64,000 bases of DNA from Litchfieldella qijiaojingensis (GCF_014651875.1 NZ_BMXS01000003.1:62001-126000), one strand, 5' to 3'. Numbered from the stretch's first letter, positions 8,990 to 18,192 are shown. Numbers and translations: made by a program. Notes: generated from the letters alone by a model not told the origin.

Positions 8990-10114
8990 TTGCCTTCCAA
9001 GGTTTTACATATCTGTCTCTCGAGCGGCTGGGGCGGTCTAGAAATGTATCCGTCACGAATTATACCTGAGCTGAGTCGACAGGGGTGGCAAGTACATGGC
9101 TTGGCACTGTGTGGCTCGAAAGTCGATGCTAGCCTGCGGGAAGCGGGCATCGAACCCCTGACGGTTGTCTCCCGGGGGCGTGCGCTGACCGAGACGGCAC
9201 GGATCCTGCGTTACCTCAAGCGCCACGACATCCGCGTGGTGCATTGCCACAAGTCCAGCGATTTACGCCTGGGAGCCCTGCTCAAGACGCTATGGCCCGA
9301 GATCCGACTGTTCTTCACCGACCACATGGGCGTGACGCGCCCCAAGAAGGACCTCTACCACCGCTGGGCATACGGCAAACTCTCACGGTTGTTTGCGATC
9401 AGTGAAGCGACCCGCGAACGCAACCTCAGGGCCTTTCCCATGCCCGCCGAACGGATCCGTCGCCTCTATCTGGGAATCGATCCCGCCCCCTATCTGCCAG
9501 TGCTCGATGAGGCCGCGCGTCAGGCCCTGCGCGCCGAACTGGGCATTCCGCAGGCGGTAGTCGCCATCGGCCTGCCCGGCCGTCTGACACCGGGCAAGGG
9601 GCAGCAGCTGTGGCTCGAGGCTCTCGGCGCGCTTCACGATCGTCATTCCGACATACATTTCCATGGCGTGATGATCGGCGGAACCAGTGCTGACGAGGGA
9701 GCCGATGTATCCTATGTCGAAGCACTCGAGAAGCGAATAGCGACGTTGGGATTGGCTAGTCACGTGAGCTTTGCTGGCTTTCGCCGCGACTTGCCACGGG
9801 TGTTCGAGGCCTTGGACATTGTCTGTATCCCTTCGCGAAACGAAGCCTTCGGGCTGACGGTGATCGAGGCCATGGCCGCCGGCAAGGCGGTGATCGGCGC
9901 CGATAGCGGTGCCATTCCGGAGCTGCTCGATATCCATTGTGGTCGTCTGGCTCCGCCCGATGATGCTGGCGCCTGGGCCAAGGCCATGGCTGAGCTGGCT
10001 GCGGATAGCGCCTTGCGCGAACGCTTGGGACGAGAGGCTTGCAACGTGGCTTGCAACGATTTCTCCCTTGCCGCCCATGTCGAGGGGTTGGTTGCCGAAT
10101 ATGGCTCAGTTTGA
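8990..10114 (+). CDS. Family 4 glycosyltransferase
   Basis: A 374-residue GT-B glycosyltransferase. It begins with VLHICLSSGWGGLEMYPS, the usual N-terminal loop of family 4. The C-terminal half has GRLTPGKGQ near residue 200, FAGFRRDLPRVFEALDIVCIPSRNEAFGL-type sequence near 270, and the E-x7-E pair around EAFGLTVIEAMA. It likely adds an outer-core sugar of lipopolysaccharide, because it lies among heptose and Kdo genes. The start is a TTG; an AAAAGGAG ribosome site five bases upstream (8977-8984) makes this choice firm. Its 3' end overlaps the convergent kdkA by nine bases. Confidence 0.9.
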   Translation: MPSKVLHICLSSGWGGLEMYPSRIIPELSRQGWQVHGLALCGSKVDASLREAGIEPLTVVSRGRALTETARILRYLKRHDIRVVHCHKSSDLRLGALLKTLWPEIRLFFTDHMGVTRPKKDLYHRWAYGKLSRLFAISEATRERNLRAFPMPAERIRRLYLGIDPAPYLPVLDEAARQALRAELGIPQAVVAIGLPGRLTPGKGQQLWLEALGALHDRHSDIHFHGVMIGGTSADEGADVSYVEALEKRIATLGLASHVSFAGFRRDLPRVFEALDIVCIPSRNEAFGLTVIEAMAAGKAVIGADSGAIPELLDIHCGRLAPPDDAGAWAKAMAELAADSALRERLGREACNVACNDFSLAAHVEGLVAEYGSV

Positions 10115-10819
10115 CGCCGACACCCCATCATAGCCCTGTCGAATCGCTGCCATGGCCTGGGGGGCGCCGAATTTCACCAGTGAACGTTCGAGACGCTCGA
10201 GGTTGGCCTCGCGCCAGGCTCCGGGCCGGCGCAGGCGGCAACGGTCCAGGTCGATCAGCCACAGGCGGTCGTGGGTATCGACGAGCAGGTTGCGGGCATT
10301 GAGGTCGACATGGTCGAGCCCGGCATCGTGGAAACGGCGCACCGTGGTTCCGACCTTTACCAGCAAGCTGTCATCGGCATGCGGAAGACGTTCGGCCAAG
10401 GCCTGGGCGCCTGGCAGGCGCACTGTAATCAGGGCCGCTTCATAGGCCAGGCCATGACGCCACACACAAGCGCCGATGGGCCGAGGTACCGGCAGGCCCC
10501 TTTCATGCAGATAAGCGGTCAGGCGCAGCTCGCGAAAGGCACGACTACGTTCGGCGCCCAGCCACAGGTAGCGCGACTCACAGAAACGCGCCACCAGGCC
10601 ACCGCGCCGATAGGGGCGCAGTACCCAATGCTCGTTGCCGGTCTCGATGAACAGGCTAGCGCCACGCCCCGGGGCCTCACCGGTGACAGCTTGATGTGCT
10701 CGCCAGTACTCGGGAGTGAAGGTTTCCGGCCCGATTTGTGGGCCACTAGTGGCGTCACATACACTGTGCGCATCATATAGAATGAAAACCTTTCCCCTTT
10801 GGAACCTTGTCAATCGCAT
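10106..10819 (-). CDS. kdkA: 3-deoxy-D-manno-octulosonic acid kinase
   Basis: Kinase of the WaaP/RIO-like family that phosphorylates Kdo-lipid A at O-4, giving the phosphorylated single-Kdo core of organisms such as Haemophilus. The protein has 237 residues. Visible kinase elements are HWVLRPYRRGG (nucleotide-binding lysine region replaced by the family's RPYRRGG), FRELRLTAYLHERGLPVPRPI, and the catalytic loop HDAGLDHVDLNARNLLV followed by LIDLDRCR, the metal-binding DFG equivalent. The ATG at 10817-10819 has AGAGGA six bases upstream. This start codon overlaps the ATG of the divergent GT9 gene on the other strand. The family call is confident. Confidence 0.9.
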   Translation of the reverse strand: MRLTRFQRGKVFILYDAHSVCDATSGPQIGPETFTPEYWRAHQAVTGEAPGRGASLFIETGNEHWVLRPYRRGGLVARFCESRYLWLGAERSRAFRELRLTAYLHERGLPVPRPIGACVWRHGLAYEAALITVRLPGAQALAERLPHADDSLLVKVGTTVRRFHDAGLDHVDLNARNLLVDTHDRLWLIDLDRCRLRRPGAWREANLERLERSLVKFGAPQAMAAIRQGYDGVSASN

Positions 10820-11903
10820 GAAGCATCCTCTGCCCGCCCATCCCGAGCACATCTGCGTGCTGCGACTCTCCGCGTTGGGCGATGTCTGCAATCTGGTGCC
10901 CACCGTGCGGGCCCTTCAGCACCAGTGGCCCCAGGCGCGTATCACCTGGATCATCGGTAAGGGCGAGCACAGTCTACTGTCCGGCCTGTCCGGGGTCGAG
11001 TTCGTGGTCTACGACAAGCAAACGGGATTGGCCGGGATGCGCGAACTGTGGCGACGACTCGGCAACACCCGTTTCGATGTGCTGCTGCACATGCAGCAGT
11101 CGCTGCGAGCCAGCGTGTTGTCTCTGGGGCTCAAGGCCCGAACGCGGATCGGCTTCGACAAGGCGCGCTCCAAGGATTGGCAGCACTGTTTCACCCGCTA
11201 CCACCTCGAGCCGCATCCGCGCGCCCATGTGCTGGAATCGTTCATGGACTTTGCCCGGCGGCTGGGCGTAGATCCCGCGATCACCTCGAGACGCCCCGAG
11301 TGGGGACTACCGATTCCCGAAGAGGCCTATGAGGAGGCCCGGCGTCTGAGCGGAGAATCGCCCTATCTGTTGATCAGTCCCTGTGCCAACCCACGGTTAC
11401 GCAACTTTCGCAACTGGTCGGCCGAAGGCTACGCCGCGGTAATCGAACACGCCTGGACCCAATATGGGCTGAAGGCCCTGCTGACTGGCGGTGGCTCCAC
11501 CAAGGAGCGCGAGATGGGAGCTCGCATTGTTGCCTTGGCACCGCCGGAGGCCGTCATCGATACCATCGGCGGCATATCGTTAAAGACCTTGCTGGCACTG
11601 ATCGACCGCGCGCGGCTGGTGATCGCCCCGGATTCCGGGCCGGTACACATGGCCAATGCCCTGGATACTCCCACCATCGGTCTCTATGCGACAACCAATG
11701 TCGAGCGCGCGGGCCCCTACCTGTGGCGCCACATGGTGGTGGATTGCTATCCCGAAGCGGTGCGCACTTATCTGCACAAGGAGGTCGATGAACTCCCTTG
11801 GGGACAACGTGTGCGTCATCCCGATGCCATGTCATTGATTCATGCCGAGGACGTCATCGCACGTCTGGATATCTTGCTGTCGGAGTCTGTCAATGAAGCT
11901 TGA
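10818..11903 (+). CDS. Family 9 heptosyltransferase (WaaC-like)
   Basis: A 361-residue GT9 enzyme. It starts with [20 protein letters not shown], very like heptosyltransferase I, which attaches the first heptose to Kdo. The C-terminal donor site contains [14 protein letters not shown] WaaC role fits because waaF lies nearby and no other gene in the window looks like heptosyltransferase I, but this is inference. The start codon is uncertain: MKHPLP at 10818 overlaps the kdkA start on the other strand, and an in-frame ATG at 10782 (MKTFPL) would lengthen the overlap with kdkA. The gene overlaps hldE by 11 bases, making a likely operon GT9-hldE-waaA. Confidence 0.85.
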   Translation: MKHPLPAHPEHICVLRLSALGDVCNLVPTVRALQHQWPQARITWIIGKGEHSLLSGLSGVEFVVYDKQTGLAGMRELWRRLGNTRFDVLLHMQQSLRASVLSLGLKARTRIGFDKARSKDWQHCFTRYHLEPHPRAHVLESFMDFARRLGVDPAITSRRPEWGLPIPEEAYEEARRLSGESPYLLISPCANPRLRNFRNWSAEGYAAVIEHAWTQYGLKALLTGGGSTKEREMGARIVALAPPEAVIDTIGGISLKTLLALIDRARLVIAPDSGPVHMANALDTPTIGLYATTNVERAGPYLWRHMVVDCYPEAVRTYLHKEVDELPWGQRVRHPDAMSLIHAEDVIARLDILLSESVNEA

Positions 11904-13323
11904 TCTTACCGCCCTGGAACAGGCCCGCCTGCTGGTGGTGGGCGATGTGATGCTCGACCGCTACTGGCATGGGGGCACTTGGCGAATCTCGCCCGAGGCA
12001 CCGGTGCCGGTGGTCAAGGTCGGCGAGGCCGAGGACCGCCCCGGCGGTGCCGCCAACGTGGCGTTGAACATCGCCGCATTGGGAGCCAATGCCGCCCTGG
12101 CGGGGTTGGTCGGTGACGACACCAATGCCGACCTACTCTTCGCTCGCCTCGAAGATGCCAATGTGAAGACTCACTTCCAGCGCAGCGCCGCGATACCCAC
12201 CATTACCAAATTGCGAGTCATGAGTCGCAATCAACAACTGATTCGTCTCGATTTCGAAGAGGGGCTCGGTGAGGTGGATACCCGCGATCTGCTGGCGAAC
12301 GTCGAGCGGGCCTTGCCGGCGGCGGATCTTGTGATCCTGTCCGATTACGGCAAAGGCACCCTGAATCGGGTCGAGGCATTGATCGCCATGATTCGCGCCG
12401 CTGGCAAGCGAGTGCTGATCGATCCCAAGGGGGGGGACTTCGGCAAGTATCGCGGCGCCAGTGTGATCACGCCCAACTTTTCCGAGTTCGAAGCCGTGAT
12501 GGGCCCCTGCCGCAATGACGAAGAACTTGCCGTCAAGGGCGAGGCATTGCGTGCCGAACTGGAACTGGAGGCGCTGCTGATCACCCGAAGCGAAAAGGGC
12601 ATGACCCTGATCCGCGAAGGCCATGCCCCCCTGCATCTGCCGACCCGTGCCCGTGAGGTGTTCGATGTCACCGGTGCAGGCGATACCGTGATCGGTGTAC
12701 TGGGGTTGGGGCTGGCTGCCGGCCATGGTTTCCCCGAGGCGATGACCTTGGCCAACCTCGCCGCCGGCCTGGTGGTCGCCAAGCCCGGCACCGCGACGCT
12801 ATCCATTGCCGAACTCTACACTGCCCTGCACGGCGACAAGCTGGCCGAATTCGGGGTGATCGAGGAGGACTCTCTGGTGGAGGCGGTTCGGGCCGCTCAG
12901 GCGCGCGGCGAGCGGGTGGTGATGACCAATGGTTGCTTCGACATCCTGCATGCCGGCCATGTCGCCTATCTCGAGCATGCCCGGCAGCTAGGCGATCGAC
13001 TGATAGTGGCAGTCAACGACGATGCTTCCATTGCTCGTCTCAAGGGGCCCAAGCGACCGATCAACCCTCTCAATCGCCGCATGCAGGTGCTCTCCGGTCT
13101 CGGCGCTGTGGATTGGGTGGTGCCCTTTTCCGAAGATACGCCGGCACGGCTGATCGAGGCGGTGTTGCCTGATGTACTGGTCAAGGGCGGTGATTACCGA
13201 CCCGAGGAAATCGCCGGTGGCGAAGCGGTCATCGCCCATGGTGGCGAGGTCAAGGTACTGGGCTTCGAAGATGGCGTGTCGACCACGGCGATGATCGCCA
13301 CCATCCTTGATCGCGAACTCTGA
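11893..13323 (+). CDS. hldE: Bifunctional heptose-7-P kinase / heptose-1-P adenylyltransferase
   Basis: Makes ADP-D-glycero-manno-heptose from heptose 7-phosphate in two of the steps before HldD. The 476-residue protein has an N-terminal ribokinase-type domain (about 1-320): [13 protein letters not shown] near the start and the catalytic DVTGAGDT near residue 257. A C-terminal nucleotidyltransferase domain contains [12 protein letters not shown] near residue 345, with the HxGH signature. The length and domain order are those of full-length HldE, so no phosphatase or kinase piece is missing. Translation starts inside the end of the GT9 gene, and its TGA overlaps the waaA ATG by one base. Very confident. 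Confidence 0.97.
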   Translation: MKLDLTALEQARLLVVGDVMLDRYWHGGTWRISPEAPVPVVKVGEAEDRPGGAANVALNIAALGANAALAGLVGDDTNADLLFARLEDANVKTHFQRSAAIPTITKLRVMSRNQQLIRLDFEEGLGEVDTRDLLANVERALPAADLVILSDYGKGTLNRVEALIAMIRAAGKRVLIDPKGGDFGKYRGASVITPNFSEFEAVMGPCRNDEELAVKGEALRAELELEALLITRSEKGMTLIREGHAPLHLPTRAREVFDVTGAGDTVIGVLGLGLAAGHGFPEAMTLANLAAGLVVAKPGTATLSIAELYTALHGDKLAEFGVIEEDSLVEAVRAAQARGERVVMTNGCFDILHAGHVAYLEHARQLGDRLIVAVNDDASIARLKGPKRPINPLNRRMQVLSGLGAVDWVVPFSEDTPARLIEAVLPDVLVKGGDYRPEEIAGGEAVIAHGGEVKVLGFEDGVSTTAMIATILDREL

Positions 13324-14630
13324 TGGCGAGCCGGCAACAAGCGTCGCGGCAGGGATGGGCACGCTGGCTCTATTCGCTGGCACTCTATGCCTTGTCGCCG
13401 CTGGTCTGGCGACGTGTATGGCGTGAGCAAGCACTTACTCACTCACGATGGCAGCGGTTGGGCTGGGTGCCCGACACGCCTGCCGGGCGCAAGGTGATCT
13501 GGCTGCACTGTGCCTCGGTGGGCGAAGTCCAGGCGGCACGACCGCTGATCGAAGCATTGGTGGCGCGTTATCCCGACCGGCCTCTGGTGCTTACCACCAT
13601 GACCGCCACTGGGGCCGAGCGGGTCCAAGTGATGGCCGAAAGCCTGGAAAAGAAGGGTATTCCAGGCGAAGTGAGCCATTACTTCGTGCCACTGGACTTT
13701 CCCGCTGCCGCGCGGCGTTTCGTGGCACGGCTACGTCCCAGTCTGGCGATCTTCTTCGAGACCGAGCTATGGCCCAATCTGCTACGCGCCTGTGAACGAC
13801 ACGGCGTGCCGGCAGTAGTGGTCAACGGGCGGTTGTCACCGCGCGCTTTCGAGGGCTATTGCAAGATTCGTCCCCTATTGAGTGACGCCCTGTCTCGGGT
13901 CGAGTGGCTGGCTGCCAAGTCGCCGGCCGATGCCGAGCGCTTCCAGGCATTGGGTATGGCACCTGACAGGATCTCGGTCGTTGGATCCCTGAAGTATGAT
14001 ATGACGCCGGACGACGAGTCCTTGAAGCGAAGTGAGCACTTACATTCTGCGTGTGGGGAGCGTCCGGTGTGGGTCGCCGGCTCGACTCACCCCGGCGAGG
14101 ACGAACAGCTTCTCGAAGCCCATGCCCGGTTGCGCGAGACCCTACCGGATGCCTTGTTGCTCTTGGTACCCCGCCACCCACAGCGATTCGATGTCGTGGC
14201 GCGACTCTGCCAGGATCGTGGCATGAGCGTGGCGCGGCGTTCCCGTGACGAGCTTCCCGAGCCCCATACGGCGATTTACCTGGGCGACACCATGGGTGAG
14301 CTGTTGAGCTTCTATGGAGCGGCCGATGTGGCCTTCGTTGGCGGCAGTCTGGTGCCAGTGGGCGGTCACAACCTACTCGAGCCGGCGGCGATGGGGGTGC
14401 CGGTGGTTACCGGCCCCGAGCTTGCCAATTTCAGTGACGTGGCTGAAACGCTGCGCGAGGCCGATGCCCTGGTCGAGGTCACGGATAGTGAAACACTGGC
14501 AGGGCAACTCGTGCGGTTGTTCGGCGATGAATCGGAACGCCAGCGCCTGACCCGTGCGGGACAGGCGGTGATGAGCGCCAACCGAGGAGCGCTGACCCGA
14601 ACGCTGAAGGGCTTGGAGTGCTATCTCTAG
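13323..14630 (+). CDS. waaA: 3-deoxy-D-manno-octulosonic acid transferase
   Basis: Kdo transferase (GT30) that adds Kdo to the lipid A precursor at the inner membrane. The 435-residue protein has an N-terminal membrane anchor around residues 12-28 (LYSLALYALSPLVWRRV). The family block LHCASVGEVQAARPLI carries the catalytic glutamate. Further on are FFETELWPNLLRAC, VNGRLSPRAFEGY, AGSTHPGEDE and GGHNLLEPAAMGVP, all characteristic. Because a Kdo kinase (kdkA) is also present, the enzyme may be monofunctional, adding one Kdo, as in Haemophilus; that is inferred. It overlaps hldE (TGATG). It converges with rpiA with 19 bases between stops. Confidence 0.96.
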   Translation: MASRQQASRQGWARWLYSLALYALSPLVWRRVWREQALTHSRWQRLGWVPDTPAGRKVIWLHCASVGEVQAARPLIEALVARYPDRPLVLTTMTATGAERVQVMAESLEKKGIPGEVSHYFVPLDFPAAARRFVARLRPSLAIFFETELWPNLLRACERHGVPAVVVNGRLSPRAFEGYCKIRPLLSDALSRVEWLAAKSPADAERFQALGMAPDRISVVGSLKYDMTPDDESLKRSEHLHSACGERPVWVAGSTHPGEDEQLLEAHARLRETLPDALLLLVPRHPQRFDVVARLCQDRGMSVARRSRDELPEPHTAIYLGDTMGELLSFYGAADVAFVGGSLVPVGGHNLLEPAAMGVPVVTGPELANFSDVAETLREADALVEVTDSETLAGQLVRLFGDESERQRLTRAGQAVMSANRGALTRTLKGLECYL

Positions 14631-14649
14631 CCGAAGTGAGTGCTCACTT

Positions 14650-15315
14650 CTAGAAGCGTTTGACGCCGTCTTCGGTGCCCAGTAACAGCACGTCCGCACC
14701 GCGAGCAGCGAACAGGCCATTGGTGACAACACCTACGATGGCGTTGATCCGGGCCTCCATGGCTAGCGGGTCCTCGATCATGAGCTCGTAGCAGTCGATG
14801 ATCTGGTTGCCGTTGTCGGTGACCACCCCTTCGCGGTAGACCGGATCCGCCCCTAGTTTGACCAGTTCACGGGCCACATAGGAGCGGGCCATGGGAATTA
14901 CCTCCACTGGCAGCGGAAACCCGCCCAAGGTGGCGACGCGCTTGGAGGCATCGGCAATGCAGATGAAGCGCTCGGCGCAGGCGGCAACGATTTTCTCGCG
15001 CGTCAGTGCCGCTCCACCACCCTTGATCATGCGCAGTTCGAGGTCGATCTCGTCGGCACCGTCTATATAGAACGGTAGCGTACCGGTGCTGTTGAGCTCG
15101 AAGACCTCGATGCCATGCTGTCGGAGGCGTTTGGCGGTTGCCTCGGAGCTGGCCACCGCACCTTGGAATTCGTGGCGCAACTCAGCCAGACGGTCGATGA
15201 ACAGGTTGGCGGTGGAACCGGTGCCGACACCCAGGATGGTATCGCGTTCGAGCCGGGGGCGAATTTCGTCGATGGCGGCAGCGGCGACGGCGTCCTTGAG
15301 TTCGTCTTGGGTCAT
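14650..15315 (-). CDS. rpiA: Ribose-5-phosphate isomerase A
   Basis: Interconverts ribose 5-phosphate and ribulose 5-phosphate in the pentose phosphate pathway. The protein has 221 residues, the usual RpiA size. It shows the phosphate-binding [11 protein letters not shown], the catalytic YIDGADEID with its two acidic residues, and the [11 protein letters not shown] block. The ATG giving [14 protein letters not shown] matches the usual start; the 14 extra codons upstream are not conserved in character. The gene stands alone, convergent with waaA, and its upstream region contains a MITE-like repeat. Confidence 0.97.
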   Translation of the reverse strand: MTQDELKDAVAAAAIDEIRPRLERDTILGVGTGSTANLFIDRLAELRHEFQGAVASSEATAKRLRQHGIEVFELNSTGTLPFYIDGADEIDLELRMIKGGGAALTREKIVAACAERFICIADASKRVATLGGFPLPVEVIPMARSYVARELVKLGADPVYREGVVTDNGNQIIDCYELMIEDPLAMEARINAIVGVVTNGLFAARGADVLLLGTEDGVKRF

Positions 15316-15485
15316 GGCAGGGTCCTGATGGTGGTCGGTAATCGTCAAGACGCTCATTATAAGCCAGGGACAGCCATCTGTAGATGGTGCGACTCCGGGA
15401 GAGCCGCGATGGCGCTGGACGAAGTTGCTGTCGGTCTGTTACCAATAGGGGTTTTTTCAACTGTTGGTTGAAGTTTCTACTTTAA

Positions 15486-15627
15486 GGAAGCGCTGAAGAA
15501 ATCGACGAGCGGCCTCAAGCACAAGGCGCCCGGAGCACAGGAACCGGAGCCTATGGGGTATAGGTGAGGATTCTGCGCACCGCGCAACGCAGTGATTGAG
15601 TCGCGCAGGCATTTATTCGGCGTTTCC
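15486..15627 (+). repeat. MITE-like dispersed repeat, copy B
   Basis: A 142-base element starting GGAAGCGCTGAAGAAATC and ending TTTATTCGGCGTTTCC. The ends are imperfect inverted repeats. The interior closely matches the copy at 42122 and, reversed, those at 31756 and 6995. TAA occurs immediately on both sides. It sits in the 362-base space between divergent rpiA and ilvA, so it may carry or displace the ilvA promoter. The rest of that space (15316-15485) holds no visible gene. Confidence 0.78.
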
Positions 15628-15638
15628 TAACGTTGTCC

Positions 15639-15657
15639 GCACGGCCTCAGGCCGTGC
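15639..15657 (+). other. Hairpin in the ilvA leader
   Basis: GCACGGCC, loop TCA, GGCCGTGC: a perfect eight-pair stem that ends 20 bases before the ilvA start codon. It could affect translation or be an mRNA-stabilising structure. There is no U-run, so it is not a simple terminator. Confidence 0.4.
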
Positions 15658-15677
15658 TCTGCCCTTGGGATATCAGG

Positions 15678-17192
15678 ATGCTCGAAGATACTGTCAAGAA
15701 GATACTCCAGGCCCGGGTCTATGATGCGGCCCGGGAAACGCCGATTTCATCGGCATCCTTCCTGTCCCGTCGCCTCAATAACCGGATTCTGATCAAGCGC
15801 GAGGACTTGCAGCCGGTCTATTCGTTCAAGATTCGCGGTGCCTATAACAAGATGGCGCAACTGAGCGATGATCAGAAGGCCAAGGGTGTGATTACTGCCT
15901 CGGCGGGCAATCACGCCCAGGGCGTGGCCATGGCGGCCAGGCTGATGGGGCTCAAGGCGGTGATCGTCATGCCGCGCATCACGCCGGATATCAAGGTCCA
16001 GGCGGTCCGCGCCCGGGGTGCCAAGGTGGTGCTCAAGGGCGATGCCTTTTCCGCAGCGGCGGCACACGCCCAGGAGCTGATCGCCGAGCATGGCTATACC
16101 TACATTCCTCCCTTCGACGATATCGACGTGATCGCCGGTCAGGGCACCATCGGGGTCGAGATCCTGCGCCAGCACAGTGGGCGCCTGGATGCCGTCTTCG
16201 TGCCGGTGGGTGGCGGCGGCCTGATTGCCGGGGTGGCTGCCTACATCAAGTATCTGCGTCCAGACATCAAAGTGATTGGTGTCGAGTCGGAGGATAGCGC
16301 CTGCTTCAAGGCGGCGCTTGAAGCCGGGGAGCGAGTGGTGCTCGACCAGGTCGGCGTCTTTGCCGAAGGGGTTGCCGTGGCACAAGTCGGTGAAGTTCCC
16401 TTCGCCCTGGCCCGCGATCTGGTGGATGATGTGATCACCGTCAATACCGACGAGATGTGTGCAGCGGTCAAGGACATCTTCGAGGACACCCGAGCGGTAG
16501 CGGAGACCTCGGGCGCCCTGGCCCTGGCCGGGTTGAAGAAGTACATCCAGCAGACTGGTGCCGAGGGTGAAACCCTGTTGTGCATCAACTCCGGGGCCAA
16601 CACCAATTTCGACCGTCTTCAGCACATCGCTGAGCGTACCGAACTGGGCGAACAGCGCGAGGCGATTTTGGCAGTGACCATTCCTGAACGCCCGGGCAGC
16701 TTCAAGAAGTTCTGCAAGACCATCGGCAGGCGCATGGTCACCGAGTTCAACTACCGCTACGCCGATCCAGAGCACGCGCATATCTTCGTCGGTGTGCAGG
16801 TCAAGCCCGGTGGTGAGGACCGTCGATCAGTGATTGAAAAGCTGACAGAAGGGGGCTATCCGGTAGTAGATCTGACCGACGACGAACTGGCCAAGCTGCA
16901 TATCCGCCATCTCGGTGGTGGACGCCCCAAGCAGCTCTTCGACGAAGAGGTCTATCGTTTCGAGTTTCCTGAACGTCCCGGGGCCTTGATGAACTTCCTC
17001 ACGCGTTTGCCGGCCAACTGGAATATCTCGCTATTCCATTATCGCAATCATGGTGCAGCGTACGGCCGGGTACTAGTTGGCATGCAAGTACCCAACGGCG
17101 ATCGTACCCATGTCGAGGAGTATTTCGACAAGATCGGCTATCGCTATTGGAAGGAGTCGGATAACCCGGCCTATAGGCTGTTCATGGCGTAA
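15678..17192 (+). CDS. ilvA: Threonine ammonia-lyase, biosynthetic
   Basis: PLP-dependent deaminase turning threonine into 2-oxobutanoate, the first step of isoleucine synthesis. The 504-residue length fits the biosynthetic enzyme with two C-terminal ACT-like regulatory domains (about residues 330-504). The PLP lysine is in YSFKIRGAYNK (about K51). Other landmarks are TASAGNHAQGVA, VPVGGGGLIAGVA and INSGANTNFDRL. The tandem ACT-like part predicts feedback inhibition by isoleucine. The ATG giving MLEDTVKKIL was chosen; upstream codons run through a hairpin and a MITE-like repeat. The ribosome site is weak (CAGG). Confidence 0.96.
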   Translation: MLEDTVKKILQARVYDAARETPISSASFLSRRLNNRILIKREDLQPVYSFKIRGAYNKMAQLSDDQKAKGVITASAGNHAQGVAMAARLMGLKAVIVMPRITPDIKVQAVRARGAKVVLKGDAFSAAAAHAQELIAEHGYTYIPPFDDIDVIAGQGTIGVEILRQHSGRLDAVFVPVGGGGLIAGVAAYIKYLRPDIKVIGVESEDSACFKAALEAGERVVLDQVGVFAEGVAVAQVGEVPFALARDLVDDVITVNTDEMCAAVKDIFEDTRAVAETSGALALAGLKKYIQQTGAEGETLLCINSGANTNFDRLQHIAERTELGEQREAILAVTIPERPGSFKKFCKTIGRRMVTEFNYRYADPEHAHIFVGVQVKPGGEDRRSVIEKLTEGGYPVVDLTDDELAKLHIRHLGGGRPKQLFDEEVYRFEFPERPGALMNFLTRLPANWNISLFHYRNHGAAYGRVLVGMQVPNGDRTHVEEYFDKIGYRYWKESDNPAYRLFMA

Positions 17193-17202
17193 GCCGATCT
17201 CT

Positions 17203-17230
17203 TGTGGAGTAAGTGCAGACTTACTCCACA
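17203..17230 (+). terminator. Strong hairpin after ilvA
   Basis: TGTGGAGTAAG pairs perfectly with CTTACTCCACA around a TGCAGA loop, starting 10 bases after the ilvA stop. There is no following U-run, so it may act as a transcript 3' end processed or protected by the stem rather than as a classical terminator. Confidence 0.5.
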
Positions 17231-17278
17231 GCCGGGTGATGACAAGCGTTTCATTATGTAAACACTACCTGTATGATG

Positions 17279-17307
17279 TTGTCATTCCATCGACTTAGGC
17301 CTATAGT
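17279..17307 (+). promoter_or_regulatory. Sigma-70 promoter of the small membrane peptide gene
   Basis: TTGTCA at 17279-17284 and TATAGT at 17302-17307 each differ from the sigma-70 consensus at one position and are separated by the ideal 17 bases. The predicted start is near 17314, about 60 bases before the 31-codon gene at 17374. Confidence 0.7.
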
Positions 17308-17373
17308 CGGCCGAGTCGTCATAAGGCGACACTCATCGTAATCCGGTAATAACAAGTTGCACGGAGTCAGGTA

Positions 17374-17469
17374 ATGAAACGCAAGCCCGATCTGGTCATG
17401 GCACTGGTGCTGGTCTTCGGCATCGGCGTGGTGGCAACCGGCTATGCGCAGGCCCTGGTGGGCAGCTAG
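17374..17469 (+). CDS. 31-residue membrane peptide, unknown function
   Basis: A tiny open frame encoding MKRKPDLVMALVLVFG followed by a hydrophobic stretch to TGYAQALVGS. It looks like a single transmembrane helix of about 20 residues after a basic N-terminus (positive-inside, so the N-terminus is probably cytoplasmic). It has its own near-consensus sigma-70 promoter (17279-17307), a GGAG ribosome site seven bases before the ATG, and an intrinsic terminator 45 bases after the stop. That full transcription unit argues for a real gene rather than chance. I do not recognise a family; a weakly cleavable signal peptide is possible but less likely because nothing would remain. Confidence 0.7.
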   Translation: MKRKPDLVMALVLVFGIGVVATGYAQALVGS

Positions 17470-17514
17470 GAGCCTGCCGTTACTCGGCAGTGCCATGACC
17501 AGACTCCCCCTCAG

Positions 17515-17545
17515 CCGGCAGATGCATCGTCATCTGCCGGTTTTT
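17515..17545 (+). terminator. Intrinsic terminator of the small peptide gene
   Basis: CCGGCAGATG, loop CATCGT, CATCTGCCGG, then TTTTT. This is a perfect ten-pair stem with a U-run. It reads in the + direction and touches the stop codon of the convergent fau gene. Confidence 0.9.
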
Positions 17546-18192
17546 CATGGGCGAATGACGCCTACGTCGCTGACGATAGCATCCAGGGGCACGTCCCATG
17601 AGGCAGTGGGCAGTTCCCTGACTTGCTGAACCGCATGTGCCACGCCGATCAGGCGTGGGCGTGGCCCGGGCCGCCGGGTGAACGCAAAGCTGCGGTCATA
17701 GAAACCGCCTCCCATGCCTATGCGACGGCCTTGGTCATCGAACCCTACCAAGGGTAGCAAGACTAGATCCAACGCCCATGCCGGCAGGCGCCGGGCACGA
17801 TGCGCCGCGTGACGGGTGTCGGGTTCGGAGATGCCGAAACGGTTGCGAACCATCGGTGTCGAGGCTTGATAGCGCACGAACCACAAGCGGTTATGAGTCA
17901 GCGGCTGCAGCACCGGTAGATAAACCTTTGCACCGCGCTGGCGCAACCAGGCGATCAGTGGCGTCGCATCGATTTCCCCGTCGTTGGGCAGGTAGAGGGC
18001 GATGCGGCTTGCGCGACGAACGTCGGGCAACTGTCGCAACCGACGACACAAGCGGTGCGATGCCTGGCGTTGATGGGTCGGTCCAAGCTGGCGCCGGCGC
18101 TGGCGCAGAGCACGGCGTAGTGCCCGGCGTTGGGCTGCTTCGGGCATGTCCGCCCATTCGGCGGGAATGTCGAAAGGAATGGAATCAGGCAT
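17545..18192 (-). CDS. fau: 5-formyltetrahydrofolate cyclo-ligase
   Basis: Converts 5-formyltetrahydrofolate to 5,10-methenyltetrahydrofolate with ATP, recycling the inhibitory 5-formyl form. The 215-residue protein has an arginine-rich N-terminal region with the ALRRALRQRRRQL helix. The family signature near the C-terminus is LLPLVGFDDQGRRIGMGGGFYDR, with the substrate-loop GMGGGFYD. The ATG giving MPDSIPFDIP was chosen; an upstream extension would run into the 6S RNA. The arrangement zapA - 6S RNA - fau is a classic gammaproteobacterial unit, in which fau (ygfA) is read through from the 6S RNA transcript and linked to growth-phase and persister physiology in E. coli. Confidence 0.93.
   Translation of the reverse strand: MPDSIPFDIPAEWADMPEAAQRRALRRALRQRRRQLGPTHQRQASHRLCRRLRQLPDVRRASRIALYLPNDGEIDATPLIAWLRQRGAKVYLPVLQPLTHNRLWFVRYQASTPMVRNRFGISEPDTRHAAHRARRLPAWALDLVLLPLVGFDDQGRRIGMGGGFYDRSFAFTRRPGPRPRLIGVAHAVQQVRELPTASWDVPLDAIVSDVGVIRP

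Noticed and set aside
10716-10817. Upstream extension of the GT9 gene at 10818
   Set aside because: It would put 34 codons antisense within the kdkA coding region, and the added residues do not resemble a GT9 start, which normally begins just before VLRLSALGD.
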